A stretch of 15,409 nt of DNA, taken from assembly GCA_015489185.1 (NCBI GenBank), contig WGAE01000221.1, positions 1 to 15,409 of the forward strand, in the 5' to 3' direction. The position numbers and the translations under genes are program-made. Below, piece by piece: positions 7,357 to 14,758 of this stretch. Position 1 is the first letter of the stretch. Every line of letters starts with the position of its first letter. Source of the stretch: Campylobacterales bacterium (lineage in GTDB: Bacteria > Campylobacterota > Campylobacteria > Campylobacterales > QNZT01). The notes under the pieces were generated by a model. It had not been told where the DNA came from. It saw only the letters and a program-made list of their open reading frames with translations, and did no database searches.

Positions 7357-9096
7357 ATGAACAAGACGACATGTCCGCTGGATTGTTACGATGCATGCAG
7401 CGTGATCTACGAAGAGGGGAAACTCAAAGGAGATAAAGCACATCCGGTGACGAAAGGGTATTTGTGTCCGAATCTGAACCGTTATCTTTCAGAACCACGA
7501 ATCCTGCATCCGCGTTTCAAAGGGGAAGAGATAACGATGGATCGGGCGATCGAGATTTTAGCGACAATGCTCGAAGAGACGCAGGACCTGGAGACGCTCT
7601 ACTTTAAAGGGCACGGTAACTTTGGAAAACTGCAAGATGCGCCGGCACACTTTTTTCGTCAATACGGTGCGACGTTTACCAAAGGCTCGCTGTGTGACGG
7701 TGCCGGTGAAGCAGGGGTGATCGCCGGACGTGGTGAGAGTCTGAGTATGCCGTATGAACAGATTGCGAAAAGTCGTATTGTTGTTGTCTGGGGCAGGAAT
7801 ATATCGGTATCGAATTCACACTTCATGGAGTTGATCAAAGATAAGATTTTGATTGTGATCGATCCTGTCAAGACAGAGCTGGCAAAAAAGGCGTCGATTC
7901 ATTTGCAGATCAAACCGCGTGAAGATTTTTACCTGGCGATGCTTTTGGCACGTTTTGTCTATATAGAGCAGATGGAAAATTACGATTTTATCGACAATTT
8001 CACGAATGACTTTGACTATTTTGTCGAGTTGATTCGCTCTTTCCCGGTCAAGACACTTTCCGAGCGTGTCGGTGTCGCACTGGATGATGTACTTACCGCA
8101 CTGATGCTCATGAAAGAGGAAAAAGTTGCGATTTTGGTTGGTGTCGGGGTGCAGAAGTATGCCAACGGGCATAGCGTGTTGCATGCGATTGACTCTTTTG
8201 CGGCGATGCTTGGACTCTTTGCAAAAGAGGGATCGGGGGTAAGTTATCTGGCAAACAGTGGACTAGGTTTTACACATATCTTTCCAAAAGGGAAAAAACA
8301 GGTACCGATTGCGACGGTCGATTTTGCAAAGTATGATCTGGCGTTTATCCAGGGAAGCAACCCCGCCAATCAGATGCCCCGTACCGCGAAGGTGATTGAC
8401 GGGCTTCAGAAGTGTAAATTTACCGTCTATTTCGGTTTATACGAAAATGAGACTTCCAAACTTGCCGATCTGGTCATTCCCGCAAAAAACTTTCTCGAAA
8501 AAGAGGATATCCGTTTTAGCTACGGGACGGATTTTATCGGCAGAATGCCCAAACTGGTCGAAAGCGAGATCGGGATCGACGAAGTGACGCTGACGAACCG
8601 ATTATGTGAAGCGTTCGGGTTTGAAACACTTCCTCAACCTCGAAAAATGATCGAAATGATCGTCGGGAACAATGTCTTTGAAAAAGATGGCTATCTACGC
8701 AACAAAGAGTATGAAAAAGTGCCCTATGCCGACGGGTTTTATACGGATGACGAAAAATTTCAATTTATGGACGAATATGAAGACGAAGCATGTGAAGCGG
8801 ACGGTTTTTATCTGATCACCTGTAAACAGCGCCACTCGCTCAACAGTCAGTTCAAACGCGATAGCTACATCTATGTTCCGCCGGTTTGCGGTTTTGCGGA
8901 CGGGGATATCGTGCGTGCAATCTCCCCTTACGGTGAAGCGGAGTTTCGTGTCAAAGTGAATGAAGATTTGCGTGAAGATTGTGTGATGATCTATTCCGGG
9001 ACACCCGGCGTAAACTATCTGACGCCGGATGCGCTTTCTCTCGAAGGGGAGAGCGCGATCTATCAGGAGACGCGCATCGTACTTGAAAAGGTGTAG
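7357..9096 (+). CDS. Molybdopterin-dependent oxidoreductase, formate dehydrogenase/BisC superfamily
   Basis: A 579-residue catalytic subunit of the bis-MGD family. The N-terminal [4Fe-4S] site is C6, C10, C14 and C37 (CPLDCYDAC, then GYLCPN). The next domain has GSLCDGAGEAG, where C113 is the likely Mo ligand, followed by VVWGRNISVSNSHF. A QGSNPANQMPR segment marks the second half, and the C-terminal cofactor-binding barrel contains KQRHSLNSQF and YSGTPGVNYL. There is no Tat signal, so it should be cytoplasmic, and no iron-sulfur or membrane partner subunit is adjacent. The family includes formate dehydrogenases, polysulfide/thiosulfate and other reductases; the substrate cannot be assigned. 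At 579 residues it is short for the family but shows no frameshift. Its stop directly abuts that of the convergent lipoprotein gene. Confidence 0.88.
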   Translation: MNKTTCPLDCYDACSVIYEEGKLKGDKAHPVTKGYLCPNLNRYLSEPRILHPRFKGEEITMDRAIEILATMLEETQDLETLYFKGHGNFGKLQDAPAHFFRQYGATFTKGSLCDGAGEAGVIAGRGESLSMPYEQIAKSRIVVVWGRNISVSNSHFMELIKDKILIVIDPVKTELAKKASIHLQIKPREDFYLAMLLARFVYIEQMENYDFIDNFTNDFDYFVELIRSFPVKTLSERVGVALDDVLTALMLMKEEKVAILVGVGVQKYANGHSVLHAIDSFAAMLGLFAKEGSGVSYLANSGLGFTHIFPKGKKQVPIATVDFAKYDLAFIQGSNPANQMPRTAKVIDGLQKCKFTVYFGLYENETSKLADLVIPAKNFLEKEDIRFSYGTDFIGRMPKLVESEIGIDEVTLTNRLCEAFGFETLPQPRKMIEMIVGNNVFEKDGYLRNKEYEKVPYADGFYTDDEKFQFMDEYEDEACEADGFYLITCKQRHSLNSQFKRDSYIYVPPVCGFADGDIVRAISPYGEAEFRVKVNEDLREDCVMIYSGTPGVNYLTPDALSLEGESAIYQETRIVLEKV

Positions 9097-10071
9097 CTAT
9101 TCTCCGGTTCGTTTGTAAAGAGATACTTTGATCATTTCTGACATATGCGCTTCCCAGGCGGGGAGCGGATCGAAAGCATCCATTACGACAAAACTTTTGG
9201 TTGTGAAAAAGCCTCCCGATTTTTCCTGTGCGGTAGTCGTGGCCGCAGCGATCAATCCCTCCGTACCGCTTGTACCTGTATTGTCGTGTAAACCGGTTTG
9301 CAGAACATTTTTACGATGTCCGTAAGCTTCCGCCTTGTCCTGATAGAGCCATCCGTAAACCGCATGCGCTTCCGGTTCGTATACGGTCGGATAGGATGCA
9401 CTGTTGCCCAGCGTAAATGTCGCGATATTTTCAGAATAGTATTCCGATTCCGTCCCTAATCGAATGCCGGCATCCGCCATACGATCACCGGGACTCTTTC
9501 CGTCCGCCTGGTGTGGATTAGAAGCGAATGCGCTTTGATTTGCCGCGATAAATTCGGCGTAGGGATGTGTCACGTCGTCTCTGAGCGTCGGATCAATTCC
9601 TTCAAACGGTCTGAGCCCCCGTGCACACCGTTCCCAGTTGACGAGGTAAAGTGTCTTTTGGGAACTACTCATATTGTCCCATTCCGATTGGGGTGGCAGT
9701 ACGATATTTTGTGAAATGGTCGGATCGTGTTGATGCGCATTGTTGAAGAGTGTTTCGATTTCGGAAACGGTTTGGGGGTGCGCGAGCGTGTTCAGATCAT
9801 AATTGATATCGTTGGTGTTATGAGTGATGAAGGTGTCAACGAAATTATTTTCGCTTTGTGAAGTAGCTGGACACTCCCATACGCTATATTGTGTTTGTGA
9901 AGCACCGGAATTTTGTGATGAATCGTTGTTGTCAGATGTGTTGTTGTCCGGTGTTTGTTGTGAAGGTGTTGTATCCGTTTCACCGCCTGTTGTCTTGTCG
10001 TTACTGCCGCCACATCCCTGAAGCAGCAGGGTTCCTAAAAGCAGAAGTGTCAAAAAGCGTTTCAGTTGCAT
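9097..10071 (-). CDS. CAP (SCP/PR-1) domain lipoprotein
   Basis: A 324-residue secreted lipoprotein. The signal ends in lipobox LQGC with C20 as the lipid-modified residue; the next residues GGS suggest outer-membrane sorting. A Thr/Asp/Asn/Ser/Gln-rich low-complexity linker covers about 23-60. The CAP fold follows: NWERCARGLRPF (145-156), H187 in NPHQADGKSPGDRM, E214 in YYSENIA, and H252 in AYGHRKNV. These are the usual cavity His-Glu-His residues. Two Cys (C67 and C149) could form a disulfide. CAP proteins bind lipids or peptidoglycan-like ligands or act as toxins in different lineages, so the bacterial role is open. GGAG eight bases upstream supports ATG 10071. It has its own promoter, divergent from mutY. 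Confidence 0.85.
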   Translation of the reverse strand: MQLKRFLTLLLLGTLLLQGCGGSNDKTTGGETDTTPSQQTPDNNTSDNNDSSQNSGASQTQYSVWECPATSQSENNFVDTFITHNTNDINYDLNTLAHPQTVSEIETLFNNAHQHDPTISQNIVLPPQSEWDNMSSSQKTLYLVNWERCARGLRPFEGIDPTLRDDVTHPYAEFIAANQSAFASNPHQADGKSPGDRMADAGIRLGTESEYYSENIATFTLGNSASYPTVYEPEAHAVYGWLYQDKAEAYGHRKNVLQTGLHDNTGTSGTEGLIAAATTTAQEKSGGFFTTKSFVVMDAFDPLPAWEAHMSEMIKVSLYKRTGE

Positions 10072-10099
10072 TCAAAATCTCCAATTTGTATTCTGTCGT

Positions 10100-10108
10100 A
10101 TCATACCA
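10100..10108 (-). promoter_or_regulatory. Extended -10 promoter of the CAP lipoprotein gene
   Basis: On the minus strand these bases read TGGTATGAT, an extended -10 (TG, one base, TATGAT). The predicted start near 10093 leaves a leader of about 22 bases that includes the GGAG ribosome site. It is back-to-back with the mutY promoter about 33 bases away. Confidence 0.5.
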
Positions 10109-10140
10109 TGTAAAAAACAAAGGATGGTTAACGCGACTTT

Positions 10141-10149
10141 TGTTACACT
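10141..10149 (+). promoter_or_regulatory. Extended -10 promoter of mutY, apparently giving a leaderless mRNA
   Basis: TGTTACACT fits TG-n-TACACT. A normal 6-7 base spacing to the start site lands on or next to the A of ATG 10155, and no purine-rich ribosome site precedes that ATG. Together these suggest a transcript beginning at the start codon. If transcription instead begins further upstream, the ribosome site is simply poor. Confidence 0.45.
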
Positions 10150-10154
10150 GATAT

Positions 10155-11102
10155 ATGCGAAAAATTTATGATGCCCTTTACCGCTGGTACGCAAAAGAGG
10201 GTAGAAGTGATCTGCCCTGGCGCAATACCGATGATCCCTATCGTATCTATCTGAGTGAAGTGATGCTTCAGCAGACACAGGTAAAAACGGTGCTGGAGCG
10301 GTATTACTTCCCTTTTTTGAAGCGTTTTCCGACATTGCAGGCGCTTGCGGACGCACCGCTCAATGAGGTATTGAAGATGTGGGAAGGACTCGGATACTAC
10401 ACCCGTGCAAAGAATCTGCACCGCTGCGCACAACTAAGCGCTCCCGAACTTCCCAAAACGTATGAGGCACTGCTGGCGCTTCCTGGAATCGGCAAAAATA
10501 CGGCGGCGGCGATCTGTGCGTTTGCCTATCGGCAGAAGCGGGCGGTGATGGAAGCGAATGTACGTCGCGTACTGTGTCGGATTTATGCGCTCGATGATCC
10601 TTCCGAAAAGGTGTTGATCGAAAAGGCGCATAAACTGCTTGATGCAACGGATCCTTTTACCTATAATCAGGCGATGATGGATCTGGGTGCACTGGTATGT
10701 CAGCCTAAAGAGGCACGTTGCGATGTCTGTGCATTTGCACCGATTTGCCGTGCCACGGAACTCAATTGTTACGATTTTCCCGTCAAAAAAAAGCGAAAAG
10801 TGCCTCTGCGTCATACAAATATTGTCGTGCAAAAATATCGCGACAAGTTTCATCTCAAGCAACGTGAGGGGAGGTTTTTACACGGGCTTTGGGGATTTGT
10901 GCAAAGTGAAAAAGTTGTTGGAAAGCGTATAGGCAGCGTGACACATCAATATACCCATTTCAAACTCGAAGCCGATATATGGCTTCATGAAGTATCAAAC
11001 AAGCTTGAACATATGTTTACGCTGCAGGAGATAGAGAAACTGGCACTCTCGACAGTCGACAAAAAGATTGTCACACTGCTGCGTGCCGAAGGAGCGGTTT
11101 GA
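10155..11102 (+). CDS. mutY: Adenine DNA glycosylase MutY with Glu at the usual catalytic Asp
   Basis: A 315-residue base-excision repair enzyme that removes adenine mispaired with 8-oxoguanine. The proton-donor E35 is in SEVMLQQTQV, and GYYTRAKNLH (80-89) matches the family. The helix-hairpin-helix is LPGIGKNTAAAI (109-120). The [4Fe-4S] site is C182-x6-C189-x2-C192-x5-C198. The C-terminal MutT-like domain, which reads 8-oxoG, ends around THQYTHF (263-269) and is somewhat short compared with E. coli. The odd feature is VMEANVRRVL (131-140): the family consensus is DGN, and the catalytic Asp (138 in E. coli) is E133 here, read from an unambiguous GAA codon. Surrounding residues are intact, so it is probably active or only modified. 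It is transcribed alone and converges with the repeat-protein gene. Confidence 0.93.
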   Translation: MRKIYDALYRWYAKEGRSDLPWRNTDDPYRIYLSEVMLQQTQVKTVLERYYFPFLKRFPTLQALADAPLNEVLKMWEGLGYYTRAKNLHRCAQLSAPELPKTYEALLALPGIGKNTAAAICAFAYRQKRAVMEANVRRVLCRIYALDDPSEKVLIEKAHKLLDATDPFTYNQAMMDLGALVCQPKEARCDVCAFAPICRATELNCYDFPVKKKRKVPLRHTNIVVQKYRDKFHLKQREGRFLHGLWGFVQSEKVVGKRIGSVTHQYTHFKLEADIWLHEVSNKLEHMFTLQEIEKLALSTVDKKIVTLLRAEGAV

Positions 11103-11882
11103 TTACCACCCCTCGGAAACGTGAACGATCTGATATCCCTCTTTCCACCGTTTGTTGATCAAAGAGTGTAGATATTTCCATTTGTTGGCAAGATCGTATG
11201 CCTGGTTCTTGTAGGCTTTGGTTTTGGAGAAGGTACCGACCCACTGATCGAATCCGAAATGTAGATCTGTCAGAAAATATCCCTCTTTCCAGCGTGCTCT
11301 GAGGATACGTTGAAACGTTTTCCAGCTACGTGCCGAATCGAGTGTTTGGGGTGTTTTGGCATCTTTTTGGACAAAAGCGATCCAGCGTCCCTCATAGTAT
11401 CGGATCATATTAATCTTATACCCTTTGCGCCACGCTTTTTTGACTTTTGTGCGTAATTCGTCGTAATAATCAGCAGTAAAATAGCTGAATTTCTCACCTT
11501 TTTTGCGCTTGACGAAGATACCGACATAGTTGATATCGCCGTGTGCGAGATCGATAATCTTATATCCCTGTGCGAATTTTTTCTTCATAGCATCGCGAAA
11601 ATCTGCCCAGACACGTCGACTCACATACGCTTGCGATTTGAAACCGGTGTTTTTGGCAAAAACACCGACCCATCGGGTATACCCCTGCTCGATATCGATG
11701 ATGTCATATCCCTTTTCCCAACGTCTTTCGATTTCGTCGGCAAGAACAGACCAGCTGTCTGTGACGATATATGCTTCATTGGTGTACGAAACACCGTCTG
11801 CATAGAGTACGACCCATTTGTGTGCCGCTTGTGCCAGCATCGGAACGAGCAGTGCCCAAACCAGTAACAAACGTAACTTCAT
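11103..11882 (-). CDS. Exported protein made of five tandem 47-48-residue aromatic repeats
   Basis: A 259-residue protein with a signal peptide (cleavage after AQA, residues 17-19). The whole mature chain is five imperfect repeats, starting at about H21, R70, N118, R166 and Q213. Each has an aromatic strand such as RWVGVFAK, an aromatic-rich middle, and a helix ending in the anchor KGY/EGY; those Gly-Tyr pairs fall at 58, 106, 154, 201 and 249. The last repeat ends at EGW, just where a sixth would begin. The pattern recalls the repeat family Pfam calls DUF7477, from memory, and no function is assigned there. ATG 11882 has AAGGAGGAG upstream, overlapping the stop of the YceI gene; an upstream ATG at 11915 lies inside that gene and is rejected. 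It is the second gene of a two-gene unit. Confidence 0.82.
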   Translation of the reverse strand: MKLRLLLVWALLVPMLAQAAHKWVVLYADGVSYTNEAYIVTDSWSVLADEIERRWEKGYDIIDIEQGYTRWVGVFAKNTGFKSQAYVSRRVWADFRDAMKKKFAQGYKIIDLAHGDINYVGIFVKRKKGEKFSYFTADYYDELRTKVKKAWRKGYKINMIRYYEGRWIAFVQKDAKTPQTLDSARSWKTFQRILRARWKEGYFLTDLHFGFDQWVGTFSKTKAYKNQAYDLANKWKYLHSLINKRWKEGYQIVHVSEGW

Positions 11883-11892
11883 GATCTCCTCC

Positions 11893-12519
11893 TTATTTTT
11901 GTTTGATCGGTTCACAGACTGCTTTTATATGGGTTGAAAATCCGATTGTTACATCATTCCAGGTTTTGCCCTGATGTTTGGCGAAACAGGCTTTGTTAAG
12001 CGCCTGTAGTGCATTATTTGCATTGAAGTCGAAAAGGTCGATCGTTCCTTCTGCACTGAGTCTCCCCTGATCGAATCGATAATGCATCGGCACCTTACGA
12101 GTGATACCGTTCATTGTCAGTTCGATATCGAGTATACCGGTTTTCGGTTTGCCGCGTACGATCGGATCATGTTTGACAGAGACAATTTTCCCTGTAATCT
12201 GCTTGCCCGCCATCTGTTCGAAGAAAAATTTGACCAGTTTGGCATCGCGCCCCTTATTTCCTGAATCGACACTCGCTTGGTCGATCGTGACGCTTGCCCC
12301 TGTCAAAATTTCGGCGAAATTGATTCCCTCTTTTTTTGCGGGTGTATATTCGACGTGTGAAAACATTCCGCCGACACCTATTTTCAGCGGTGTTTTGAAC
12401 GCTTTCCAGCTGATTTTGACAGGTCCTTCCTGTGAGAGTGTGCAGTGCATTTTCGGTTTGGTTTCGGTTGCGAAACCGATTGTTCCCGCCAGCAAAAGTG
12501 ATAATAGAAACTTATGCAT
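11893..12519 (-). CDS. YceI-family periplasmic protein
   Basis: A 208-residue exported protein of the YceI lipocalin-like fold, whose members bind polyisoprenoid or other amphipathic molecules. A signal peptide covers residues 1-17 (cleavage near FA/TETK). Family features are the opening SWKAFKTPLKIGVGG, the central run of alternating hydrophobic strands, LDIELTMNGITRKVPMHY (about 129-146), and the late DLFDF-N-ALQALN segment. Two or three Cys (C26, C178, C201) could form a periplasmic disulfide. ATG 12519 follows a strong AAGGGAGA site. It is the first gene of the unit, 10 bases ahead of the five-repeat protein, so the two are probably made together. The ligand is unknown. Confidence 0.85.
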   Translation of the reverse strand: MHKFLLSLLLAGTIGFATETKPKMHCTLSQEGPVKISWKAFKTPLKIGVGGMFSHVEYTPAKKEGINFAEILTGASVTIDQASVDSGNKGRDAKLVKFFFEQMAGKQITGKIVSVKHDPIVRGKPKTGILDIELTMNGITRKVPMHYRFDQGRLSAEGTIDLFDFNANNALQALNKACFAKHQGKTWNDVTIGFSTHIKAVCEPIKQK

Positions 12520-12557
12520 AAAATCTCCCTTCGTTAATTTTCAGTTTATAATAAAAA

Positions 12558-12566
12558 ATTATATCA
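12558..12566 (-). promoter_or_regulatory. Extended -10 promoter of the YceI and repeat-protein unit
   Basis: On the minus strand these bases read TGATATAAT, a perfect extended -10, followed by an AT-rich start region. Predicted start is near 12551, giving a leader of about 31 bases up to ATG 12519. Confidence 0.62.
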
Positions 12567-12608
12567 AGTTGTGACTGAACAGGAGATAAAGCGTAATGTG
12601 AGAATGTT

Positions 12609-12631
12609 GGGGAAAGCCTGTAGGTTTCCCC
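12609..12631 (-). terminator. Stem-loop after the DUF4412-like gene, candidate terminator
   Basis: GGGGAAA (12609-12615) pairs with TTTCCCC (12625-12631), and an inner CC/GG pair adds stability with one bulged base. It begins 10 bases beyond the minus-strand stop at 12641. No U-tract follows on the minus strand, so it may be a weak terminator or a 3'-end stabiliser rather than a classic intrinsic terminator. Confidence 0.5.
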
Positions 12632-12640
12632 GCTTGAAGG

Positions 12641-13405
12641 TTACTGCCGGTTGAACATTTTTCCGAGATTTTGCAACATTTCCTGCATCTGTTTCATCTC
12701 TTCTGCAGATGGATGAGGCGGGGTTTCAGTTTTTGAGGAACGCTTTTGTGTGGAAGTATCGTTCATAAGCTGTTTGTGCATCATCTCTTCGAGTGTGATT
12801 ATCGGATAGTCAGGGAGTTTGAAATATTGATCGTCGACAGGTATGTCAAATTTTGCCGATGTCGCGATCTCTTTGTGTTCGAATCCCATAAAATGTGAAA
12901 CGATTTTGAGCGGGATTCCTTTATACAGACACATTTTGATTCCCTGCATTTCCCATACTTCACATGTGTAGCCGAGTATTTTTTCCGTACCTCTCTTTTG
13001 GGCTCCTAATTGTTTGAGCATCTCTTTACCCATCACAGAGAGGTTTTTACCATCCTTTTGCATCTGTTTCATTGCGGCAATATCTTGTTTGATGATTTGT
13101 CTGTTCGTTTCATCCACGGTATAAACAGTGCCGTTTTCAATTTTCGTTAAAGTACGGGTTTTTGAAGGGTGCCCCATAGTGACGGTGTCATCTTCGATGA
13201 TGCGTACCTCTTTGTTGCCGTATGCTTTGAAATAGAGTTTCTGTGTACCGGAAGATTTGGTTTTGATTCCCATAAAATTACCGCCGCTCTCCATCTTATA
13301 ATCTACAATACCCGATTTGATTTCGTACCGTTTTGTAGTTGCCGATGCAAAGCTTGTGAGTGTGAAGCAAAAAAGTAAAACAGCAGATATTGTGATCTTT
13401 TTCAT
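12641..13405 (-). CDS. Exported DUF4412-like protein of unknown function
   Basis: A 254-residue protein with a signal peptide (about 1-22, ending FASA). Residues 25-200 alternate strands around GIVDYKMESGGNFMG, QKLYFKAYGNKEVRIIED and TKIENGTVYTVDETNRQI, like the DUF4412 or LolA-like half-barrel families. Two cysteines, C148 and C159 in GYTCEVWEMQGIKMCLYKG, are placed to form a disulfide across a turn. The tail (about 205-254) is rich in Met, Gln and Lys with a basic, Pro-containing linker and a short amphipathic helix. AAAGGATG precedes ATG 13405. It appears to be a single-gene unit. A lipoprotein-carrier or metal role would be a guess; the family assignment rests on pattern resemblance only. 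Confidence 0.75.
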   Translation of the reverse strand: MKKITISAVLLFCFTLTSFASATTKRYEIKSGIVDYKMESGGNFMGIKTKSSGTQKLYFKAYGNKEVRIIEDDTVTMGHPSKTRTLTKIENGTVYTVDETNRQIIKQDIAAMKQMQKDGKNLSVMGKEMLKQLGAQKRGTEKILGYTCEVWEMQGIKMCLYKGIPLKIVSHFMGFEHKEIATSAKFDIPVDDQYFKLPDYPIITLEEMMHKQLMNDTSTQKRSSKTETPPHPSAEEMKQMQEMLQNLGKMFNRQ

Positions 13406-13464
13406 TGGTCATCCTTTGTCTGGTGTGCTTTCATGATAGGGCAGTCACGGTTAAATCATAGTTA

Positions 13465-13470
13465 ATTATA
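13465..13470 (-). promoter_or_regulatory. Possible -10 of the DUF4412-like gene
   Basis: Minus-strand TATAAT in a strongly AT-rich stretch, with TTATAA about 17 bases upstream as a poor -35. A second candidate, TATGAT, lies about 10 bases further downstream. The leader would be long, about 50 bases. The rest of 13406-13560 holds only this region and the stem-loop after amt. Confidence 0.33.
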
Positions 13471-13521
13471 GAAAAAATATAAGTTGATTATAAGTAAAGA
13501 GGCTTTTTTACACGTTTTTCG

Positions 13522-13545
13522 GTACAAGAGGAAGTCCTCTTGTAC
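13522..13545 (-). terminator. Strong stem-loop after amt, probable transcription end of glnK-amt
   Basis: GTACAAGAGG pairs perfectly with CCTCTTGTAC around a four-base AAGT loop (10 bp stem). It begins 16 bases beyond the amt stop. On the minus strand the following bases are A-rich rather than U-rich, so this is not a textbook intrinsic terminator; on the plus strand no gene ends here. A 3' processing or protective hairpin is the alternative. Confidence 0.55.
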
Positions 13546-13560
13546 GGTACATCAATATAT

Positions 13561-14742
13561 TTAGATCGACTTTTTAAATTCCGGATACGCCTCAATACCG
13601 CATTCGGAGTAGTCGAGTCCTTCAAGTTGTTCTTCGTCTGTCGCACGAAGCGGCATCAATTTATTGATAATTGAGAGGATGATGTAAGAACTGATAAATG
13701 CAAAAAGACCGATCACGATAATACCCTTGATCTGTCCCCAGAGGGTGATATCATCGCCGTTGGATGCGAAAATGCCTACCGCCAGAGTACCCCAGATACC
13801 GTTGACCAGGTGTACGGAGAGGGCGCCGACCGGATCGTCTAGTCTGAATTTGTCAAATATCGGAACCATCAGTTCGACCAGCGCACCGCCCACAATACCG
13901 ATGATAATCGGTGTGTAAATATCGTAAAGATCCGGTCCCGCGGTGATAGCGACAAGCCCGCCGAGTGCACCGTTCAGAATCATTGTGATATCGAATTTTT
14001 TATATCGCAGATATCCGAGTACGGCAACAACCAATGCTCCCGCCAGACCTGCCGTGTTGGTGTTCAGGATCGTAAGTGCCACCGTATCCGCACTCTCTTT
14101 GGAGCTGATGGACCCCACACTTCCGCCGTTGAAACCGAACCAGCCGATCCAGAGCAAAAACGCTCCCAGTACGACAAGGGGAATGTTGGATGCGGGAATG
14201 ACGTTGATTTTGCCATCTTTGGTGTATCTGTTGCGTCTTGGACCGATGATCATAATCGCTGCGAGCAGTGCCCAGCCGCCTGTAGAGTGGATGACCGTCG
14301 AACCTGCCAGATCGTACATATGCAGATCGAGGAAAGTACCTTTTAAAAAATCTGCGCCCCAGGAGATGTTGACGACGATCGGATAGAGCAGGGTGGAGAC
14401 AATCACGGTAAAGAGCATTAGTGGGATGACTTTGACCCGTTCGCTGACACCGCCGCTCATGATGTTGATCACTTTACCGACAAACGCCATCTGAAACAGG
14501 AAGGCAGCCCATTTGCTCATATTGTCGTTATCCCAGCTACCGAAAGCGACGGTATAGCCGATCAGCAGGAAACCCATCGATGCGATTGCGTAGATGAGGG
14601 TATTGACCGTCAGAACTGCGCTGACGTTTTTGGTGCGTACCAGTCCCGCTTCGAGCATCGCGAAACCGGGTACCATTACGATGATCAGCGTCATTGCGAA
14701 AAGGGCGAAAAAGGTATCGATGATATAGTTGAAATCACTCAT
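13561..14742 (-). CDS. amt: Ammonium transporter, Amt/MEP/Rh family
   Basis: A 393-residue inner-membrane channel with about 11 transmembrane helices, working as a trimer. Signatures are GFAMLEAGLVRTKN near the start, SGGVSERVK, and DLAGSTVIHSTGGW with D144 and H152, then NTNTAGLAGALV, GALGGLVAITAG and DDPVGALSVHLVNGIWG with H311. H152 and H311 are the twin pore histidines. The cytoplasmic tail (about 365-393) is where PII docks. ATG 14742 is preferred to an upstream ATG at 14784, which lies within glnK, because AGGA sits 6 bases before it and the extra residues are not seen in the family. It follows glnK by 16 bases. Confidence 0.93.
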   Translation of the reverse strand: MSDFNYIIDTFFALFAMTLIIVMVPGFAMLEAGLVRTKNVSAVLTVNTLIYAIASMGFLLIGYTVAFGSWDNDNMSKWAAFLFQMAFVGKVINIMSGGVSERVKVIPLMLFTVIVSTLLYPIVVNISWGADFLKGTFLDLHMYDLAGSTVIHSTGGWALLAAIMIIGPRRNRYTKDGKINVIPASNIPLVVLGAFLLWIGWFGFNGGSVGSISSKESADTVALTILNTNTAGLAGALVVAVLGYLRYKKFDITMILNGALGGLVAITAGPDLYDIYTPIIIGIVGGALVELMVPIFDKFRLDDPVGALSVHLVNGIWGTLAVGIFASNGDDITLWGQIKGIIVIGLFAFISSYIILSIINKLMPLRATDEEQLEGLDYSECGIEAYPEFKKSI

Positions 14743-14758
14743 CACATATCCTGTTACA

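Noticed and set aside
11883..11915. Upstream ATG for the five-repeat protein
   Set aside because: It lies inside the YceI gene; ATG 11882 has AAGGAGGAG and begins a proper signal peptide.
13943..14386. Plus-strand open frame of 147 codons opposite amt
   Set aside because: It mirrors conserved Amt codons and has no ribosome site or known motif.
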